A stretch of 64,000 bases of DNA from Rhizobium sp. BT04 (GCF_030053135.1 NZ_CP125652.1:4272501-4336500); one strand, 5' to 3'. Numbered from the stretch's first letter, positions 10,221 to 18,853 are shown. The notes: generated by a model not told the origin, from the sequence alone. Made by a program: numbers and translations.

Positions 10221-11462
10221 TCAGGCGGCGCGGGATCTCTCCGCATCCCTCGGCCGTACCATCCAGGCATAGGCAGCGCCGGCCAGAAGCAGCACCGAGG
10301 TGCCGAGGAAAACCGAGCGCATGCCGATATGCCCGCCGACGAAGCCGCCGAGGATGGGACCGGCGACCTGGCCGACATATTGCGAGGAGATGGAAAGCCC
10401 GAGAATGCTGCCGGCCGCACTGTCCGGCACGCTGTGGCGGATGACAGCAGTGATGCAGGCCAGCAGCCCGCCGAGTGCTGCGCCCATCAGGAAGCGCAGG
10501 ATGATCAGCTGCCAGGAGCTGGTAACGAGAGCCTGCGGAATCAGCAGCAGCCCGGCGACAGCGAGCGCGCCTGCGATGACAGGCCAGTGGCCGATCCTGT
10601 CGGCGAGCCTGCCGAGCCAGGAGGCGGAAAGAATGCTGCCGAGGGCGGCCGCCGACATGACGACGCCCGATATGATCGTCACCTGGGCTTCGACGGGCAC
10701 GAGCTGCGCGACATAGACGGTGATGATCGGCTCGATCGACATATTGGCAAACATCAACAGCATGCCGGTTGCCAGCATGGCGATCACAGGCCGCTTGTCG
10801 GCAACGGATTTCCAGCCGCCGCTGGCCTTGGCCGCCTGCTTGCGGGCCGGCGACTTCTCCTCCTTGATCAGCAAGGCGGTGGCGAGAAAGGCGAGGAAGA
10901 TCATCGCGCCGGCGGCGAGAAACGTGCCGCGGATGCCGATGATGGGCGGCAGCGCCCCGCCGATCAGCGGCCCGACGAGATTGCCGGCCATGATGCCGGA
11001 GGAGAGCACGCCGAGCGCCCAGGCCGAGCGGTCCTTCGGCGTCTGCGTCGCCACCAGCACCATCGAGCCGGAGGCATAGCCGCCGGCAAGCCCGACGAAG
11101 AGGCGCAGCGCCACCAACTGCCAGACATTGCCGGCCATGCCCATCAGCGAGATCGCCAGCGTCATGCCGAGGCTGGCGCGTACCAGCATCAGCTTGCGGC
11201 CATAGATATCGCCGAGCCGCCCCCAGAGTGGCGCGACGAGCGCGGCGGCAAAGAAGGTGGCGCCATAGGCGATCCCCGACCATTGCACGATCGCCGCATG
11301 GTCGCTGACGCCGAGTTCCTCGACATAGAGCGGCAGGAAGGGAAGCAGCAGCGTCATCGCCACGATCGTGGTGAAGGAGCCGATCAGCGAGATGGCAAGG
11401 TTGCGCTTCCAGTAGATCGAGCCCAACTTGGCGCTGGCGGCGTCCAATTGCGTATCGGTCAT
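10221..11462 (-). CDS. MFS transporter, 12-helix exporter type (DHA1-like)
   Basis: A 413-residue protein with twelve predicted helices. The MFS motif A reads [10 protein letters not shown] between helices 2 and 3, and a charged central loop (about residues 195-215) separates the two halves. Length and motifs fit the drug/proton antiporter family 1; many relatives export multiple small molecules. The substrate cannot be deduced. It stands alone, with its start in a non-coding gap of about 330 bases before the divergent SnoaL-like gene. Confidence 0.88.
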   Translation of the reverse strand: MTDTQLDAASAKLGSIYWKRNLAISLIGSFTTIVAMTLLLPFLPLYVEELGVSDHAAIVQWSGIAYGATFFAAALVAPLWGRLGDIYGRKLMLVRASLGMTLAISLMGMAGNVWQLVALRLFVGLAGGYASGSMVLVATQTPKDRSAWALGVLSSGIMAGNLVGPLIGGALPPIIGIRGTFLAAGAMIFLAFLATALLIKEEKSPARKQAAKASGGWKSVADKRPVIAMLATGMLLMFANMSIEPIITVYVAQLVPVEAQVTIISGVVMSAAALGSILSASWLGRLADRIGHWPVIAGALAVAGLLLIPQALVTSSWQLIILRFLMGAALGGLLACITAVIRHSVPDSAAGSILGLSISSQYVGQVAGPILGGFVGGHIGMRSVFLGTSVLLLAGAAYAWMVRPRDAERSRAA

Positions 11463-11792
11463 TCTCTCGGCCTCGGCATTGATCGTGCGGCGAAGTCCCG
11501 CGCGCCTGATGGAACGATGTGCCCATTGCCGCAGCGAGGAAATCGGCGCGGGCGAAACTGTCCTGAGATCGAGCTTTTCGAAGTCGAGCGCACGGGCCTA
11601 TCGGAGCATGCGCTCGTCGTTCCAGGGCGGGCACGTGCTGATATAACCGTCTTGTCGCCGGTCCTTCAAGACGGCGTTTCCGCATCGGCGGCCTGTCTTT
11701 GAAAATAAGAGCCGTAAGCTGGACCCTCTCCGGCAAAAGTGCTAGAACAGGACTGATTGCTTTATGCAATCGGTCAATCCGAGGATATTGCC
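11463..11792. other. Intergenic region between divergent genes, no gene seen
   Basis: About 330 bases between the MFS transporter and the SnoaL-like gene. Open frames here are antisense or out-of-frame extensions of the MFS gene and have no recognisable protein. It must hold two divergent promoters; I could not identify a convincing operator. Confidence 0.5.
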
Positions 11793-12137
11793 ATGAGCGA
11801 CATGCGCACATCCCGAGAACGGACCGTCCGTAGTCTCTACGCCGCCTATCTCGACGACCGCAAGAATGTGGTCGGCGCCATGTTGACGGAGGATTTCACC
11901 TTCTCCAGTCCGCGTGACGACCACATCGACCGAGCGACTTATTTCGAGCGCTGCTGGCCTGGGGAACCGGTCTTTCGCGGCATCCACATCGAATTCCTGG
12001 CGATGGACGGCGACGAGGCGGTCGTCCGCTACCGCGCCGAAAAACTGGACGGCGGCAGCTTCCGCAACATCGAGAATCTTCGCTTCCGCGCCGACAAGAT
12101 CGCCTCCGTGGAGGTTTATTTCGGTCGGAATCTGTAA
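11793..12137 (+). CDS. SnoaL/NTF2-like small protein
   Basis: A 114-residue protein with the cone-shaped NTF2-like pattern: an N-terminal helix (SRERTVRSLYAAYLDDR), a DFTFSSPRDDHIDRATYFERC segment typical of SnoaL-like proteins, and closing beta strands (EAVVRYRAEK, NIENLRFRADKIASVEVYFG). Family members are small binding proteins or isomerases; the role is unknown. I chose the ATG at 11793, with GAGGATATT before it, because the longer frame starts in poor context. Confidence 0.75.
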   Translation: MSDMRTSRERTVRSLYAAYLDDRKNVVGAMLTEDFTFSSPRDDHIDRATYFERCWPGEPVFRGIHIEFLAMDGDEAVVRYRAEKLDGGSFRNIENLRFRADKIASVEVYFGRNL

Positions 12138-12194
12138 GCTCGGACGAATGCCGGCATTATAGTGGAACCCGCGGGTGCGGGGAAAAATCCCCTC

Positions 12195-12848
12195 TCAGGC
12201 GGCAAGCCCGCTCTGCTTCAGCCGGACGATCTTGAAGAAGCCGTTCGGAAAGACCGGCAGGATCTCGGCAGCGGCAAAATCGCCGCGGCGCTCGGCCCAG
12301 GCGATGATGCGATGAAGGCGGAAGGCGGAGGACCAGCCGATGTGACGCACCAGCGGCGCCACCGCCGTCTCGATCGCGCCCTGCAGACCGGCACCGTCGC
12401 CGAGCTTGCTGGCGAGGATGATCTCGCCGCCCGGCCTCAGCACCCTGGCGCATTCGTCAAGCGCCCGTTCGGGCTCGGGGATGAGGGTGATGACGAAAGG
12501 CAGGCAGACCGCATCGAAAGAGTTCTCGGCAAAGCTCAGGGCATGCGCATCCATCACCTCTAGCGCCTGCACATGCTCAAGCTTTTCTCGTTTTGCCTTT
12601 TCGCGCGCCCGCGCGATCATATGTTCGGAAATGTCGATGCCGGTTACCCGGCAGTGGCGCCGGTAATGCCCAAGCGTCAGGCCGGTGCCGACGCCGATCT
12701 CCAGAATATCGGTGCCGGCTGCGGCGGCGAGAGCTGCCAGCTTGCGGTGGCCATCGCGCAGGATGCCGCGATAGACCCGGTCATAGACCGGTGCCCAGCG
12801 CTGATAGATTTTTTGCTGGTCTTCCGCCCGGTTGCGAAACTCTGACAT
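12195..12848 (-). CDS. Class I SAM-dependent methyltransferase, PmtA-like
   Basis: A 217-residue methyltransferase. Motif I is ILEIGVGTGLTLGHY, motif II GIDISEHMIARAREKA, and the post-motif segments are VMDAHALSFAENSFDAVCLP and LRPGGEIILASKLG. The opening YQRWAPVYDRVYRGIL resembles the phosphatidylethanolamine N-methyltransferase (PmtA) group and ubiquinone/menaquinone methyltransferases. Methylation of a lipid head group is therefore the best guess, not a proven function. The ATG is used as start. A repeat and a hairpin lie immediately upstream. Confidence 0.8.
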   Translation of the reverse strand: MSEFRNRAEDQQKIYQRWAPVYDRVYRGILRDGHRKLAALAAAAGTDILEIGVGTGLTLGHYRRHCRVTGIDISEHMIARAREKAKREKLEHVQALEVMDAHALSFAENSFDAVCLPFVITLIPEPERALDECARVLRPGGEIILASKLGDGAGLQGAIETAVAPLVRHIGWSSAFRLHRIIAWAERRGDFAAAEILPVFPNGFFKIVRLKQSGLAA

Positions 12849-12864
12849 GTCGGCGCCTCCCCAA

Positions 12865-12937
12865 GCAATTCCAGCAAAAGTGCATAGCGGTTTTGCCGGG
12901 CAAAGCGCGAAGCGCTTTTGCCTGAATTGCGTAAAAC
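12865..12937. repeat. Dispersed repeat, family A (AATTCCAGCAAAAGTG type)
   Basis: The element begins GCAATTCCAGCAAAAGTGC and ends TTTTGCCTGAATTGC, so its ends are imperfect inverted repeats. Further copies lie at 49108-49165, 49213-49285 and 63853-63899. All are intergenic. It is a short palindromic element of the kind common in rhizobial genomes; relationship to the named RIME elements is possible but not established here. Confidence 0.8.
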
Positions 12938-12944
12938 AAAAAAG

Positions 12945-12987
12945 TTAGAGCGGTTCTGAGCTTTCATAAAAAGCTGAGCCGCTCTAA
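12945..12987. repeat. Hairpin-forming inverted repeat
   Basis: TTAGAGCGG and TTCTGAGCTTT pair with AAAGCTGA and GCCGCTCTAA across a short loop. It sits directly beside the family A repeat and upstream of the methyltransferase gene. It may be an independent palindromic repeat unit or a stop for read-through towards the minus-strand gene at 13069, but there is no clear U-tract. Confidence 0.6.
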
Positions 12988-13068
12988 CCCAGCCTTTGAA
13001 CTCCTGAGAGTAGGTTCCGGTTCCCCATGAAGGTGACGTAAGGCACAAACCTGAATGGCTGCGACATC

Positions 13069-13395
13069 CTATTTTGCCGGCATCAGCCCAAGCTGTTTGG
13101 CGCCCAGCTCACTGCCGATCTCGACGGTTTTCTTCTGTTTGTCGTAGACGCAGATCTGGGCAATCAGCCCCTTGGCCCCCTTCGGCTTGCCCGTCACCAG
13201 CGCGAGCCCGTAATGCGAGCTGCCGAAGGGATCGACGGTGGCGCTGGGCTTTTCGATCGTGACCGCCGCCTTCTTGCATTTGGCCTCGACGTCGGTAGCG
13301 AGCTGCTTCCAGGCCTCGTCGGAGGAGGCATGCGCTGCAGTTGAGAGCGAAAGCAGCGCGGCGGCGGCGAGAAGCTGGATTATATTCCTGTTCAT
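13069..13395 (-). CDS. Small exported protein of unknown function
   Basis: A 108-residue protein beginning with a clear signal peptide, MNRNIIQLLAAAALLSLSTA, with cleavage likely after AHA. The mature part contains two cysteines (AKCKKAA and QICVYD) that could pair, and a hydrophobic beta-rich segment SSHYGLALVTGKPKGAKG. I chose the ATG at 13395 because GGGAGA lies eight bases before it; an earlier in-frame start would put charged residues ahead of the signal peptide. I do not recognise the family. A periplasmic location is inferred. Confidence 0.7.
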   Translation of the reverse strand: MNRNIIQLLAAAALLSLSTAAHASSDEAWKQLATDVEAKCKKAAVTIEKPSATVDPFGSSHYGLALVTGKPKGAKGLIAQICVYDKQKKTVEIGSELGAKQLGLMPAK

Positions 13396-13606
13396 ATCGG
13401 GTCTCCCTTGATCTCTCACAGGCAAAGCGGTTTTCGCGGGCGGGCAAGCCAGGCGATTTGTCCAAACGATTCAAGCCCCGCAACTGAGGCAAATTTTCCT
13501 CCGGCCGGTCGTTTTTTGATATTTCGCCGGTTGCCTCTCCCCCTTTCCCCTCCTATGTTCCGCCTCACCTGCCGAGACGCAATCTATTGCCAAGAGGAGA
13601 TCTGAC

Positions 13607-14209
13607 ATGGCTTTCGAATTGCCTGAACTTCCCTATGACTACGAAGCGCTTGCTCCCTTCATGTCGAAGGAAACACTGGAGTTTCACCACGACAAGCACC
13701 ACAAGGCCTATGTCGACAACGGCAACAAGCTCGCCGCTGAAGCAGGTCTGTCGGACCTCTCGCTCGAAGACGTCGTGAAGAAGTCCTTCGGCACCAATGC
13801 CGGCCTCTTCAACAACGCCGCCCAGCACTACAACCACATCCATTTCTGGAAGTGGATGAAGAAGGGCGGCGGCGGCAACAAGCTGCCGGGCAAGCTCGAA
13901 GCGGCCTTCGCCTCCGATCTCGGCGGCTACGACAAATTCAAGGCCGATTTCGCCAATGCCGGCGCCACCCAGTTCGGCTCTGGCTGGGCCTGGGTTTCCG
14001 TCAAGAACGGCAAGCTCGAAATCTCCAAGACCCCGAACGGCGAAAACCCGCTCGTTCACGGCGCCACGCCGATCCTCGGCGTCGACGTCTGGGAACACTC
14101 CTATTACATCGACTATCGCAACGCCCGCCCGAAATATCTCGAAGCCTTCGTCGATAGCCTGATCAACTGGGACTACGTCCTGGAACGCTACGAAGCAGCC
14201 ACGAAGTAA
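13607..14209 (+). CDS. sodB: Iron/manganese superoxide dismutase
   Basis: A 200-residue superoxide dismutase converting superoxide to hydrogen peroxide and oxygen in the cytoplasm. The metal ligands are recognisable: the first His in LEFHHDKHHKAYV (His27), the second in NAAQHYNHIHFW, and Asp and His in DVWEHSYYIDY. GSGWAWV near the metal site is typical. The sequence resembles SodB-type enzymes, but the choice between iron and manganese cannot be made safely by eye. AGGAGATCTGAC precedes the ATG. A clear terminator follows, so it is a single-gene unit. Confidence 0.97.
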   Translation: MAFELPELPYDYEALAPFMSKETLEFHHDKHHKAYVDNGNKLAAEAGLSDLSLEDVVKKSFGTNAGLFNNAAQHYNHIHFWKWMKKGGGGNKLPGKLEAAFASDLGGYDKFKADFANAGATQFGSGWAWVSVKNGKLEISKTPNGENPLVHGATPILGVDVWEHSYYIDYRNARPKYLEAFVDSLINWDYVLERYEAATK

Positions 14210-14265
14210 GCGGCGCCGGACTCGCCGCCATCGGCGGCGATGTCAAATCGCTTCTTTGAGTTTGG

Positions 14266-14299
14266 CACCCGGCGTCTCAAGCGCCGGGTGTTTTGTTTT
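14266..14299 (+). terminator. Rho-independent terminator of sodB
   Basis: A nine-base perfect stem CACCCGGCG / CGCCGGGTG with a seven-base loop is followed at once by TTTTGTTTT. It lies 57 bases after the sodB stop codon and reads in the same direction. Confidence 0.9.
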
Positions 14300-14349
14300 C
14301 ACGCGAAAGCCGTCACATGCCTGTCACCGGCCGCTCCTAATCACGCCCC

Positions 14350-15192
14350 ATGTCTTCCGCTTCTCCCCTGTTCCGCTTCGGCATCATCGCCGACCCGCAA
14401 TATGCGGCGATCGCGCCGCATATTGCGATGGACCGCCACTACGCCAACAGCCTTGCCAAGGTTGCCGAAGCGATCGAGGTGTTTAACGGCGAGGAGCTCA
14501 GCTTCATCATGACGCTCGGCGATGTCATCGACCGCAGCTTTTCAAGCTTCGACGATATCCTGCCGGTCTATGACAAGCTGCGGCACGAGGCGCTGTTCCT
14601 GCTCGGCAACCACGATTTTTCGGTTTCGTCGAGCCATCTCTGCGAAGTCGCCACGCGTCTCGGCATGCCGTCGCCCTATTACCGCTTCTCCCGCCACGGC
14701 TGGCGTTTCATCGTGCTCGACGGCAACGAGGTCAGCACCTTCGCGCCGCCCGAAGGCCATCCTCATCGCGCGCTGGCCGCCGAGATGCTGGCGGCGCTGC
14801 AGGCCAGGGGTGCGGCGAATGCTCATCGCTGGAATGCTGCGCTGAGCGATGAGCAGTTCGCCTGGCTCGGCGATGAAATCGCAAATGCGGCCGCGGCCGC
14901 CGAGAAAGTGATCGTCATGAATCACTATCCGGTGCATCCCCCAAGTGAGCACGGCATGTGGGACAGCGAGCGCATCGTCGAGTTGCTTGCCTCCAGCAGC
15001 AATGTCGTCGCCTATCTCAACGGCCACGACCACGTCGGCAACTACGGCAAGGCCGGCGCTTGCCACTTCGTCAATTTCAAGGGCGTGGTCGACACCGAAA
15101 CGCAAAACGCCTTCGCGATCGTCGAGGTCCATGCCGACCGCATCGAAATCCGCGGCTTCGGCCGGGAGGAGAGCCGTACGCTGGCTTATTAG
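14350..15192 (+). CDS. Calcineurin-like metallophosphoesterase
   Basis: A 280-residue phosphoesterase with all dimetal motifs in order: GIIADPQY, LGDVIDR, LLGNHDF, MNHYPVHP and LNGHDHVGNY. The DPQY variant of the first motif and the overall length resemble ADP-ribose/CDP-alcohol diphosphatases, so hydrolysis of a nucleotide diphosphate compound is plausible, but the substrate is inferred only. No signal peptide is present, so it should act in the cytoplasm. It follows the sodB terminator and is probably transcribed alone. Confidence 0.87.
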   Translation: MSSASPLFRFGIIADPQYAAIAPHIAMDRHYANSLAKVAEAIEVFNGEELSFIMTLGDVIDRSFSSFDDILPVYDKLRHEALFLLGNHDFSVSSSHLCEVATRLGMPSPYYRFSRHGWRFIVLDGNEVSTFAPPEGHPHRALAAEMLAALQARGAANAHRWNAALSDEQFAWLGDEIANAAAAAEKVIVMNHYPVHPPSEHGMWDSERIVELLASSSNVVAYLNGHDHVGNYGKAGACHFVNFKGVVDTETQNAFAIVEVHADRIEIRGFGREESRTLAY

Positions 15193-15270
15193 CGGCGAAA
15201 GATTGCTGACGAAGTCTGCCAACCTCGTCATGCTCGGCTTGTCCCACGGCTGTCCGGTTCGCGCCGATAG

Positions 15271-15410
15271 CTGCCCCTCACCCTAACCCTCTCCCCGTAA
15301 AAACGGGGCGAGGGGACGTGCCCTGCGAGAGGGGGGCGAGGAACGGAGAGGCTGCGGCTATCCCCCGTATACGGGGAGAAGGTGGCGGCAGCCGGATGAG
15401 GGGCGGGCGC
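15271..15410. repeat. Dispersed palindromic repeat, family B, full copy
   Basis: The element starts GCCCCTCACCCTAACCC and ends GCCGGATGAGGGGC, giving inverted ends. It holds two internal stems, CCCCGTAAAAACGGGG and CCCCCGTATACGGGG. Part of it recurs inverted at 8839-8909, and the GCCGGATGAGGGGCGGG end recurs near 48398. It lies between convergent genes. Confidence 0.8.
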
Positions 15411-15416
15411 CGCACA

Positions 15417-16109
15417 TCAAACCGTCACCGGTGCCTCCCTCCATCCGCTCGTCCACAGCTCCCGCAACCCGTCGCCTTCACCCTTGAAGAAGCCATCAGC
15501 CTCCTCGCAGCGCTCTACCCGGTCGCTGCGGAAATTCCGGATCGCCTGGCGCAGCTCACACCAGGCGACGATATTGGCGGTCTGCGAATAATAGATCAGC
15601 GCGATCGGCCGGACCGTTCGCTCCGTCGCGCGGCCGAGCTCGTCGCGGTAGCCGAGCGTCAGCTTGCATTCGTCGCGGATCGCCCGGCGCACGATCGCCA
15701 GGTCGAAGCCGGCCGGCTGCGCGATCGAGCCCCAGGCATAAAGCGCCTTGGTGTCCATCGCCTGGCGCAGCGGCGCCGGCACGGCGCCTGATATCTTCCG
15801 GTTGACCCGGCGGGCGGCCTGTTTCAGCTCCTCGTCCGCCGTCCGGTCCAGCAGCGCCAGCGACAGCACGATCGCCTCCATTTCCTCGATCGAGAACATC
15901 AAGGGCGGCAGATCGAAGCCCGGCCGCATGATGTAGCCGATGCCGCGCTCGCCCTCGATCGGTACCCGCATCGCCTGAAGGGCGGCAATGTCGCGATAGA
16001 TCGAGCGCACGGTCACCTCGAGCGTCTCGGCCATGACAGCCGCCGTCATCGGTTTTCTGGCCAGCCTCAGGATCTGGATGATCTCGAAAAGCCGCGAGGC
16101 CTTGCGCAT
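15417..16109 (-). CDS. YafY-family transcriptional regulator (HTH plus WYL domain)
   Basis: A 230-residue regulator. Residues 1-60 form a DeoR/HTH_11-type domain (KASRLFEIIQILR, then MAETLEVTVRSIYRDIAALQ). The C-terminal half is a WYL-type ligand-binding domain (LTLGYRDELGRATERTVRPIALIYYSQTANIVAWCELR). It is divergent from a LysE-type exporter gene, the usual arrangement for a regulator that controls its neighbour and itself. A perfect inverted repeat lies between the two genes. The effector is unknown. Confidence 0.88.
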   Translation of the reverse strand: MRKASRLFEIIQILRLARKPMTAAVMAETLEVTVRSIYRDIAALQAMRVPIEGERGIGYIMRPGFDLPPLMFSIEEMEAIVLSLALLDRTADEELKQAARRVNRKISGAVPAPLRQAMDTKALYAWGSIAQPAGFDLAIVRRAIRDECKLTLGYRDELGRATERTVRPIALIYYSQTANIVAWCELRQAIRNFRSDRVERCEEADGFFKGEGDGLRELWTSGWREAPVTV

Positions 16110-16134
16110 TTTACCTCTCCCATCCCCTACGCTC

Positions 16135-16152
16135 CTGACAATACACTGTCAG
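16135..16152. promoter_or_regulatory. Perfect palindrome, candidate operator of the YafY-type regulator
   Basis: CTGACA and TGTCAG are separated by six bases (ATACAC). The site lies 26 bases upstream of the regulator start and about 88 bases upstream of the LysE gene, in the shared promoter region. Position and symmetry suggest that the divergent regulator binds here; that is inference. Confidence 0.65.
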
Positions 16153-16239
16153 TTGGGTTCCCGTATAGAGCCGCCTATCGGATTGAAATCAATCAGGGTC
16201 TTTCAAAACAGCCCGCAGACCGACAAGGCGATAACTGAC

Positions 16240-16875
16240 ATGAACTACCATGAAAACCTCTGGCTCTTCTTCACCCTTCTGTTCGGCATCATCATCGTTC
16301 CGGGCATGGACATGCTCTTCGTGCTCGCCAATTCGCTGACCGGCGGCGTCCGGCGGGGGCTGGCGGCAACCGGCGGCATCATGGCCGGCGGTGCCGTCCA
16401 TTCGGCCTATGGCGCGGCCGGCGTCGGCGTGCTCGTCACCATGCTGCCGCAACTTTTCAACGTGCTGCTCTTTGCCGGCGTCGCTTACATGATCTGGATC
16501 GGCATTTCGCTGATCCGCAGTTCGATCACCGTCGAGGCGGTCGGGCCGGGAACGGCGCGCTCCGGCTGGCGCGCCTTCCGCCAGGGCGCCGTCACCTGTC
16601 TCGTCAATCCGAAGGCCTATATCTTCATGTTTGCCGTCTACCCGCAGTTCCTGAGACCGGAATATGGCCCGATCTGGATGCAGGGCCTGATCATGGGCGC
16701 CATGACCGTCGTCACCCAGTTCGCCATCTACGGCACGCTGGCGATGACGGCCGGCCGCAGTCGGGACCTGCTGGTCGCCAACCCCGACGTCACCGCCTTT
16801 GTTGGCCGCTTTGCCGGCCTACTCTTGGTTGCGGTCTCCGCGCTCAGCCTCTGGCAGGGTTGGAAAAGCGCCTGA
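16240..16875 (+). CDS. LysE-family amino acid or metabolite exporter
   Basis: A 211-residue membrane protein with about six helices. The LysE/RhtB signature opens the protein: FGIIIVPGMDMLFVLANSLTGGVRRGL, followed by GVAYMIWIGISLIRS and FRQGAVTCLVNPKAYIFMFAVYPQF. Members export amino acids, homoserine lactone-like compounds or other small metabolites. The longer upstream frame is not used because the first methionine of the conserved domain is at 16240. It is divergent from the YafY-type regulator. Confidence 0.9.
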   Translation: MNYHENLWLFFTLLFGIIIVPGMDMLFVLANSLTGGVRRGLAATGGIMAGGAVHSAYGAAGVGVLVTMLPQLFNVLLFAGVAYMIWIGISLIRSSITVEAVGPGTARSGWRAFRQGAVTCLVNPKAYIFMFAVYPQFLRPEYGPIWMQGLIMGAMTVVTQFAIYGTLAMTAGRSRDLLVANPDVTAFVGRFAGLLLVAVSALSLWQGWKSA

Positions 16876-17004
16876 GTCTGCATATATCACATTGTTTTTA
16901 TGGTGATCCGGCAAAACGTGACTGCCTTCCGCCATGGATTTTGTCATGCTCCCGGTGCAGATTGGCCGCCGGCCGCCTTGGCCTTCAGAAAATTGGAGAG
17001 GAAT

Positions 17005-17445
17005 ATGAATTGGAAAGCAGTAGCTGCCGCCGCAGCGATGGCCGGAATAGCCTTCGGTTCGGTGACCGCCGCCGATGGCACGCATGATTCGCGCATTGCC
17101 CTGATGAAGCAGATCGGCGGTTCGGCCGGTGCGTTGGCAGCCATAGCCAAGGGCACCAAGCCCTATGACGCCGAGGCGGTGAAGGCGGCGCTGACGACGA
17201 TCGCCGCAACGGCCAAGGTCTTCCCCGACCAGTTCAAGCCGGGCACGGAAACGGGCGACGAAGAGGCGAGCCCGAAGATCTGGGAAAACATGGATGACTT
17301 CAAGGCGCGCGCCGCCAAGCTCTCCACCGACGCCGAAACCGCGCTGGCGCAGCTTCCGGCCGATGCCGCCGCCGTCGGCGCCACGGTCAACACGCTCGGC
17401 GCCAATTGCGGCGGCTGTCACAAGGCCTATCGCCTCAAGGATTGA
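17005..17445 (+). CDS. Cytochrome c' / c556-type protein
   Basis: A 146-residue exported cytochrome. MNWKAVAAAAAMAGIAFGSVTA is a signal peptide. The mature protein is a four-helix bundle-like sequence with a single haem-attachment motif, CGGCH, twelve residues from the C terminus, the hallmark of class II cytochromes c. These are periplasmic and carry electrons or bind small gases. AGAGGAATATG supplies the ribosome site. A strong terminator separates it from the next cytochrome gene. Confidence 0.92.
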   Translation: MNWKAVAAAAAMAGIAFGSVTAADGTHDSRIALMKQIGGSAGALAAIAKGTKPYDAEAVKAALTTIAATAKVFPDQFKPGTETGDEEASPKIWENMDDFKARAAKLSTDAETALAQLPADAAAVGATVNTLGANCGGCHKAYRLKD

Positions 17446-17474
17446 TAGGCCGTTTGATCTGGAACTTGATACGC

Positions 17475-17513
17475 GATCCGCGCCGGCCTTGCCGCCGGCG
17501 CGGATCATCTTAT
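17475..17513 (+). terminator. Strong hairpin between the two cytochrome genes
   Basis: A thirteen-base perfect stem GATCCGCGCCGGC / GCCGGCGCGGATC with a six-base loop is followed by ATCTTAT. It lies 29 bases after the cytochrome c556 stop, so the two cytochrome genes are probably separate transcripts or attenuated at this point. Confidence 0.8.
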
Positions 17514-17581
17514 TCTCCGCCCGTGCGGCTGGTCGCAGAATCGCCCCGCGCAGGAAATCTCGGCAAAAGGGGAGGCGGAGC

Positions 17582-18496
17582 ATGGTCCGCAGGTTCATCC
17601 GGTTACTGCTCTGTCTGATCGGCGTCGCCGTGCTTGGCGGGGGCGCCTTCTATCTCGTCACCGCACCCGATCCGCTGCCGGAGAGCCACTGGGCGGGTCT
17701 CGGCGCGCCGGATCCGGCCAATGGCCAGATGGTTTTCTGGGCGGGCGGCTGTGTCAGCTGTCATGCAGCACCGGGTTCCGAAGGCGATGCAAAGCTGACG
17801 CTTGCAGGCGGCCTGGCGCTGAAGAGCCCTTTCGGGACCTTCCACGTCCCGAACATCTCACCGGATGAAAAGGCAGGCATCGGCGCCTGGACGCTGGCCG
17901 AGTTCGGCAATGCGATGAAGCGCGGCGTCGGCCCGGGCGGCCAGCACCTCTACCCGTCCTTTCCGTACGGCTCCTATTCCCGCATGAGCGACAAGGACGT
18001 CAACGATCTCTTCGCCTTCCTGAAAACCTTGCCGAAGAGTGCAAACGTCGCGGCCCCGCATGAGCTGCCGTTCCCCTTCAACATCCGGCTGGCGCTCGGC
18101 GGCTGGAAATTCCTCTATTTCAACGATCAGCCCCGCGTCGCGCTTGTAAAGAGCGACGACAAGATCAAGCGCGGACAATATCTCGTCGAAGGCCCCGGTC
18201 ACTGCGGCGAATGCCATACGCCGCGCGATGCGCTGGGCGGCTTCCAGGCGGGTCAGTGGCTCGCCGGCGCCCCCAATCCGGAAGGCAAGGGCCGCATACC
18301 GGATATCACCCCGGCCTCGAAGAGCATCGGCGGCTGGAGCGAGGCCGATATCGCCAGCTACCTCGAAACCGGCTTCACCCCCGATTTCGATTCCGTCGGC
18401 GGCTCGATGGTCGATGTACAGCAGAACATCGCCCATCTACCGGCCTCCGATCGCGAAGCGATCGCCGCCTATCTGAAGGCCGTGCCGGGACGTTAA
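17582..18496 (+). CDS. Membrane-anchored dihaem cytochrome c
   Basis: A 304-residue protein with an N-terminal anchor or signal helix (FIRLLLCLIGVAVLGGGAFYL) and two haem-binding motifs, CVSCH in the first domain and CGECH in the second. Each domain also has a candidate axial methionine, in YSRMSDKD and SVGGSMVD. The pattern resembles the cytochrome subunits of periplasmic alcohol, gluconate or sorbitol dehydrogenases, which pass electrons to the quinone pool. No dehydrogenase partner is adjacent. I chose the ATG after GGGGAGGCGGAGC as the start. Confidence 0.88.
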   Translation: MVRRFIRLLLCLIGVAVLGGGAFYLVTAPDPLPESHWAGLGAPDPANGQMVFWAGGCVSCHAAPGSEGDAKLTLAGGLALKSPFGTFHVPNISPDEKAGIGAWTLAEFGNAMKRGVGPGGQHLYPSFPYGSYSRMSDKDVNDLFAFLKTLPKSANVAAPHELPFPFNIRLALGGWKFLYFNDQPRVALVKSDDKIKRGQYLVEGPGHCGECHTPRDALGGFQAGQWLAGAPNPEGKGRIPDITPASKSIGGWSEADIASYLETGFTPDFDSVGGSMVDVQQNIAHLPASDREAIAAYLKAVPGR

Positions 18497-18565
18497 AGCA
18501 TGTCGCGCAAAACTGAGAGCGAGAGCGCAACGAGCGAATCGGAAAGATCGCGACGTGCCATGCTT
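18496..18565. repeat. Dispersed repeat, family C (GCATGTCGCGC type)
   Basis: The element has inverted ends AAGCATG and CATGCTT and contains GAAAGATCGCGACG. A related copy lies at 52817-52884. It starts at the last base of the dihaem cytochrome stop codon. Confidence 0.7.
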
Positions 18566-18589
18566 CAGTCTCGTCAATCGAGGCTATCC

Positions 18590-18853
18590 ATGAACACCAA
18601 ACCGACTCTTGAACAACTCGATCTTGTCATCTGCCGGATGCGGGCACGTCTTTCTGGGCGCAACCTGCTGCTTGCGCGCTGGTTCGACGAGACGATGACG
18701 GCGATGGAGGCGCGCTTCGCCGAGAGGCTGGAAGACCCCAGCGATCCGGCGCCGGCGCGCGCAGCCGCCCTTGCCTTCGTCAAGGCCGCGCTCCACCAAT
18801 GGGCGACGCGGCCGGCGCTTGAAAGGCAGGCGGACAAACACCCGCCGGCTTAA
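18590..18853 (+). CDS. Small protein of unknown function
   Basis: An 87-residue, probably helical protein (LEQLDLVICRMRARLSGRNLLLARWFDETMTAMEARFAERL). I do not recognise the family. The frame extends upstream, but that part is derived from the family C repeat, so the ATG at 18590 is preferred. No good ribosome site is visible. The stop overlaps the convergent acetyltransferase gene by four bases, which supports a real end for both. Coding status is likely but not certain. Confidence 0.5.
   Translation: MNTKPTLEQLDLVICRMRARLSGRNLLLARWFDETMTAMEARFAERLEDPSDPAPARAAALAFVKAALHQWATRPALERQADKHPPA

Noticed and set aside
10174..11811. 545-residue minus-strand frame over the MFS gene, and a 457-residue plus-strand frame at 10329-11702
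   Set aside because: Frame shadows of a high-GC transporter gene; no domain is recognisable in either.
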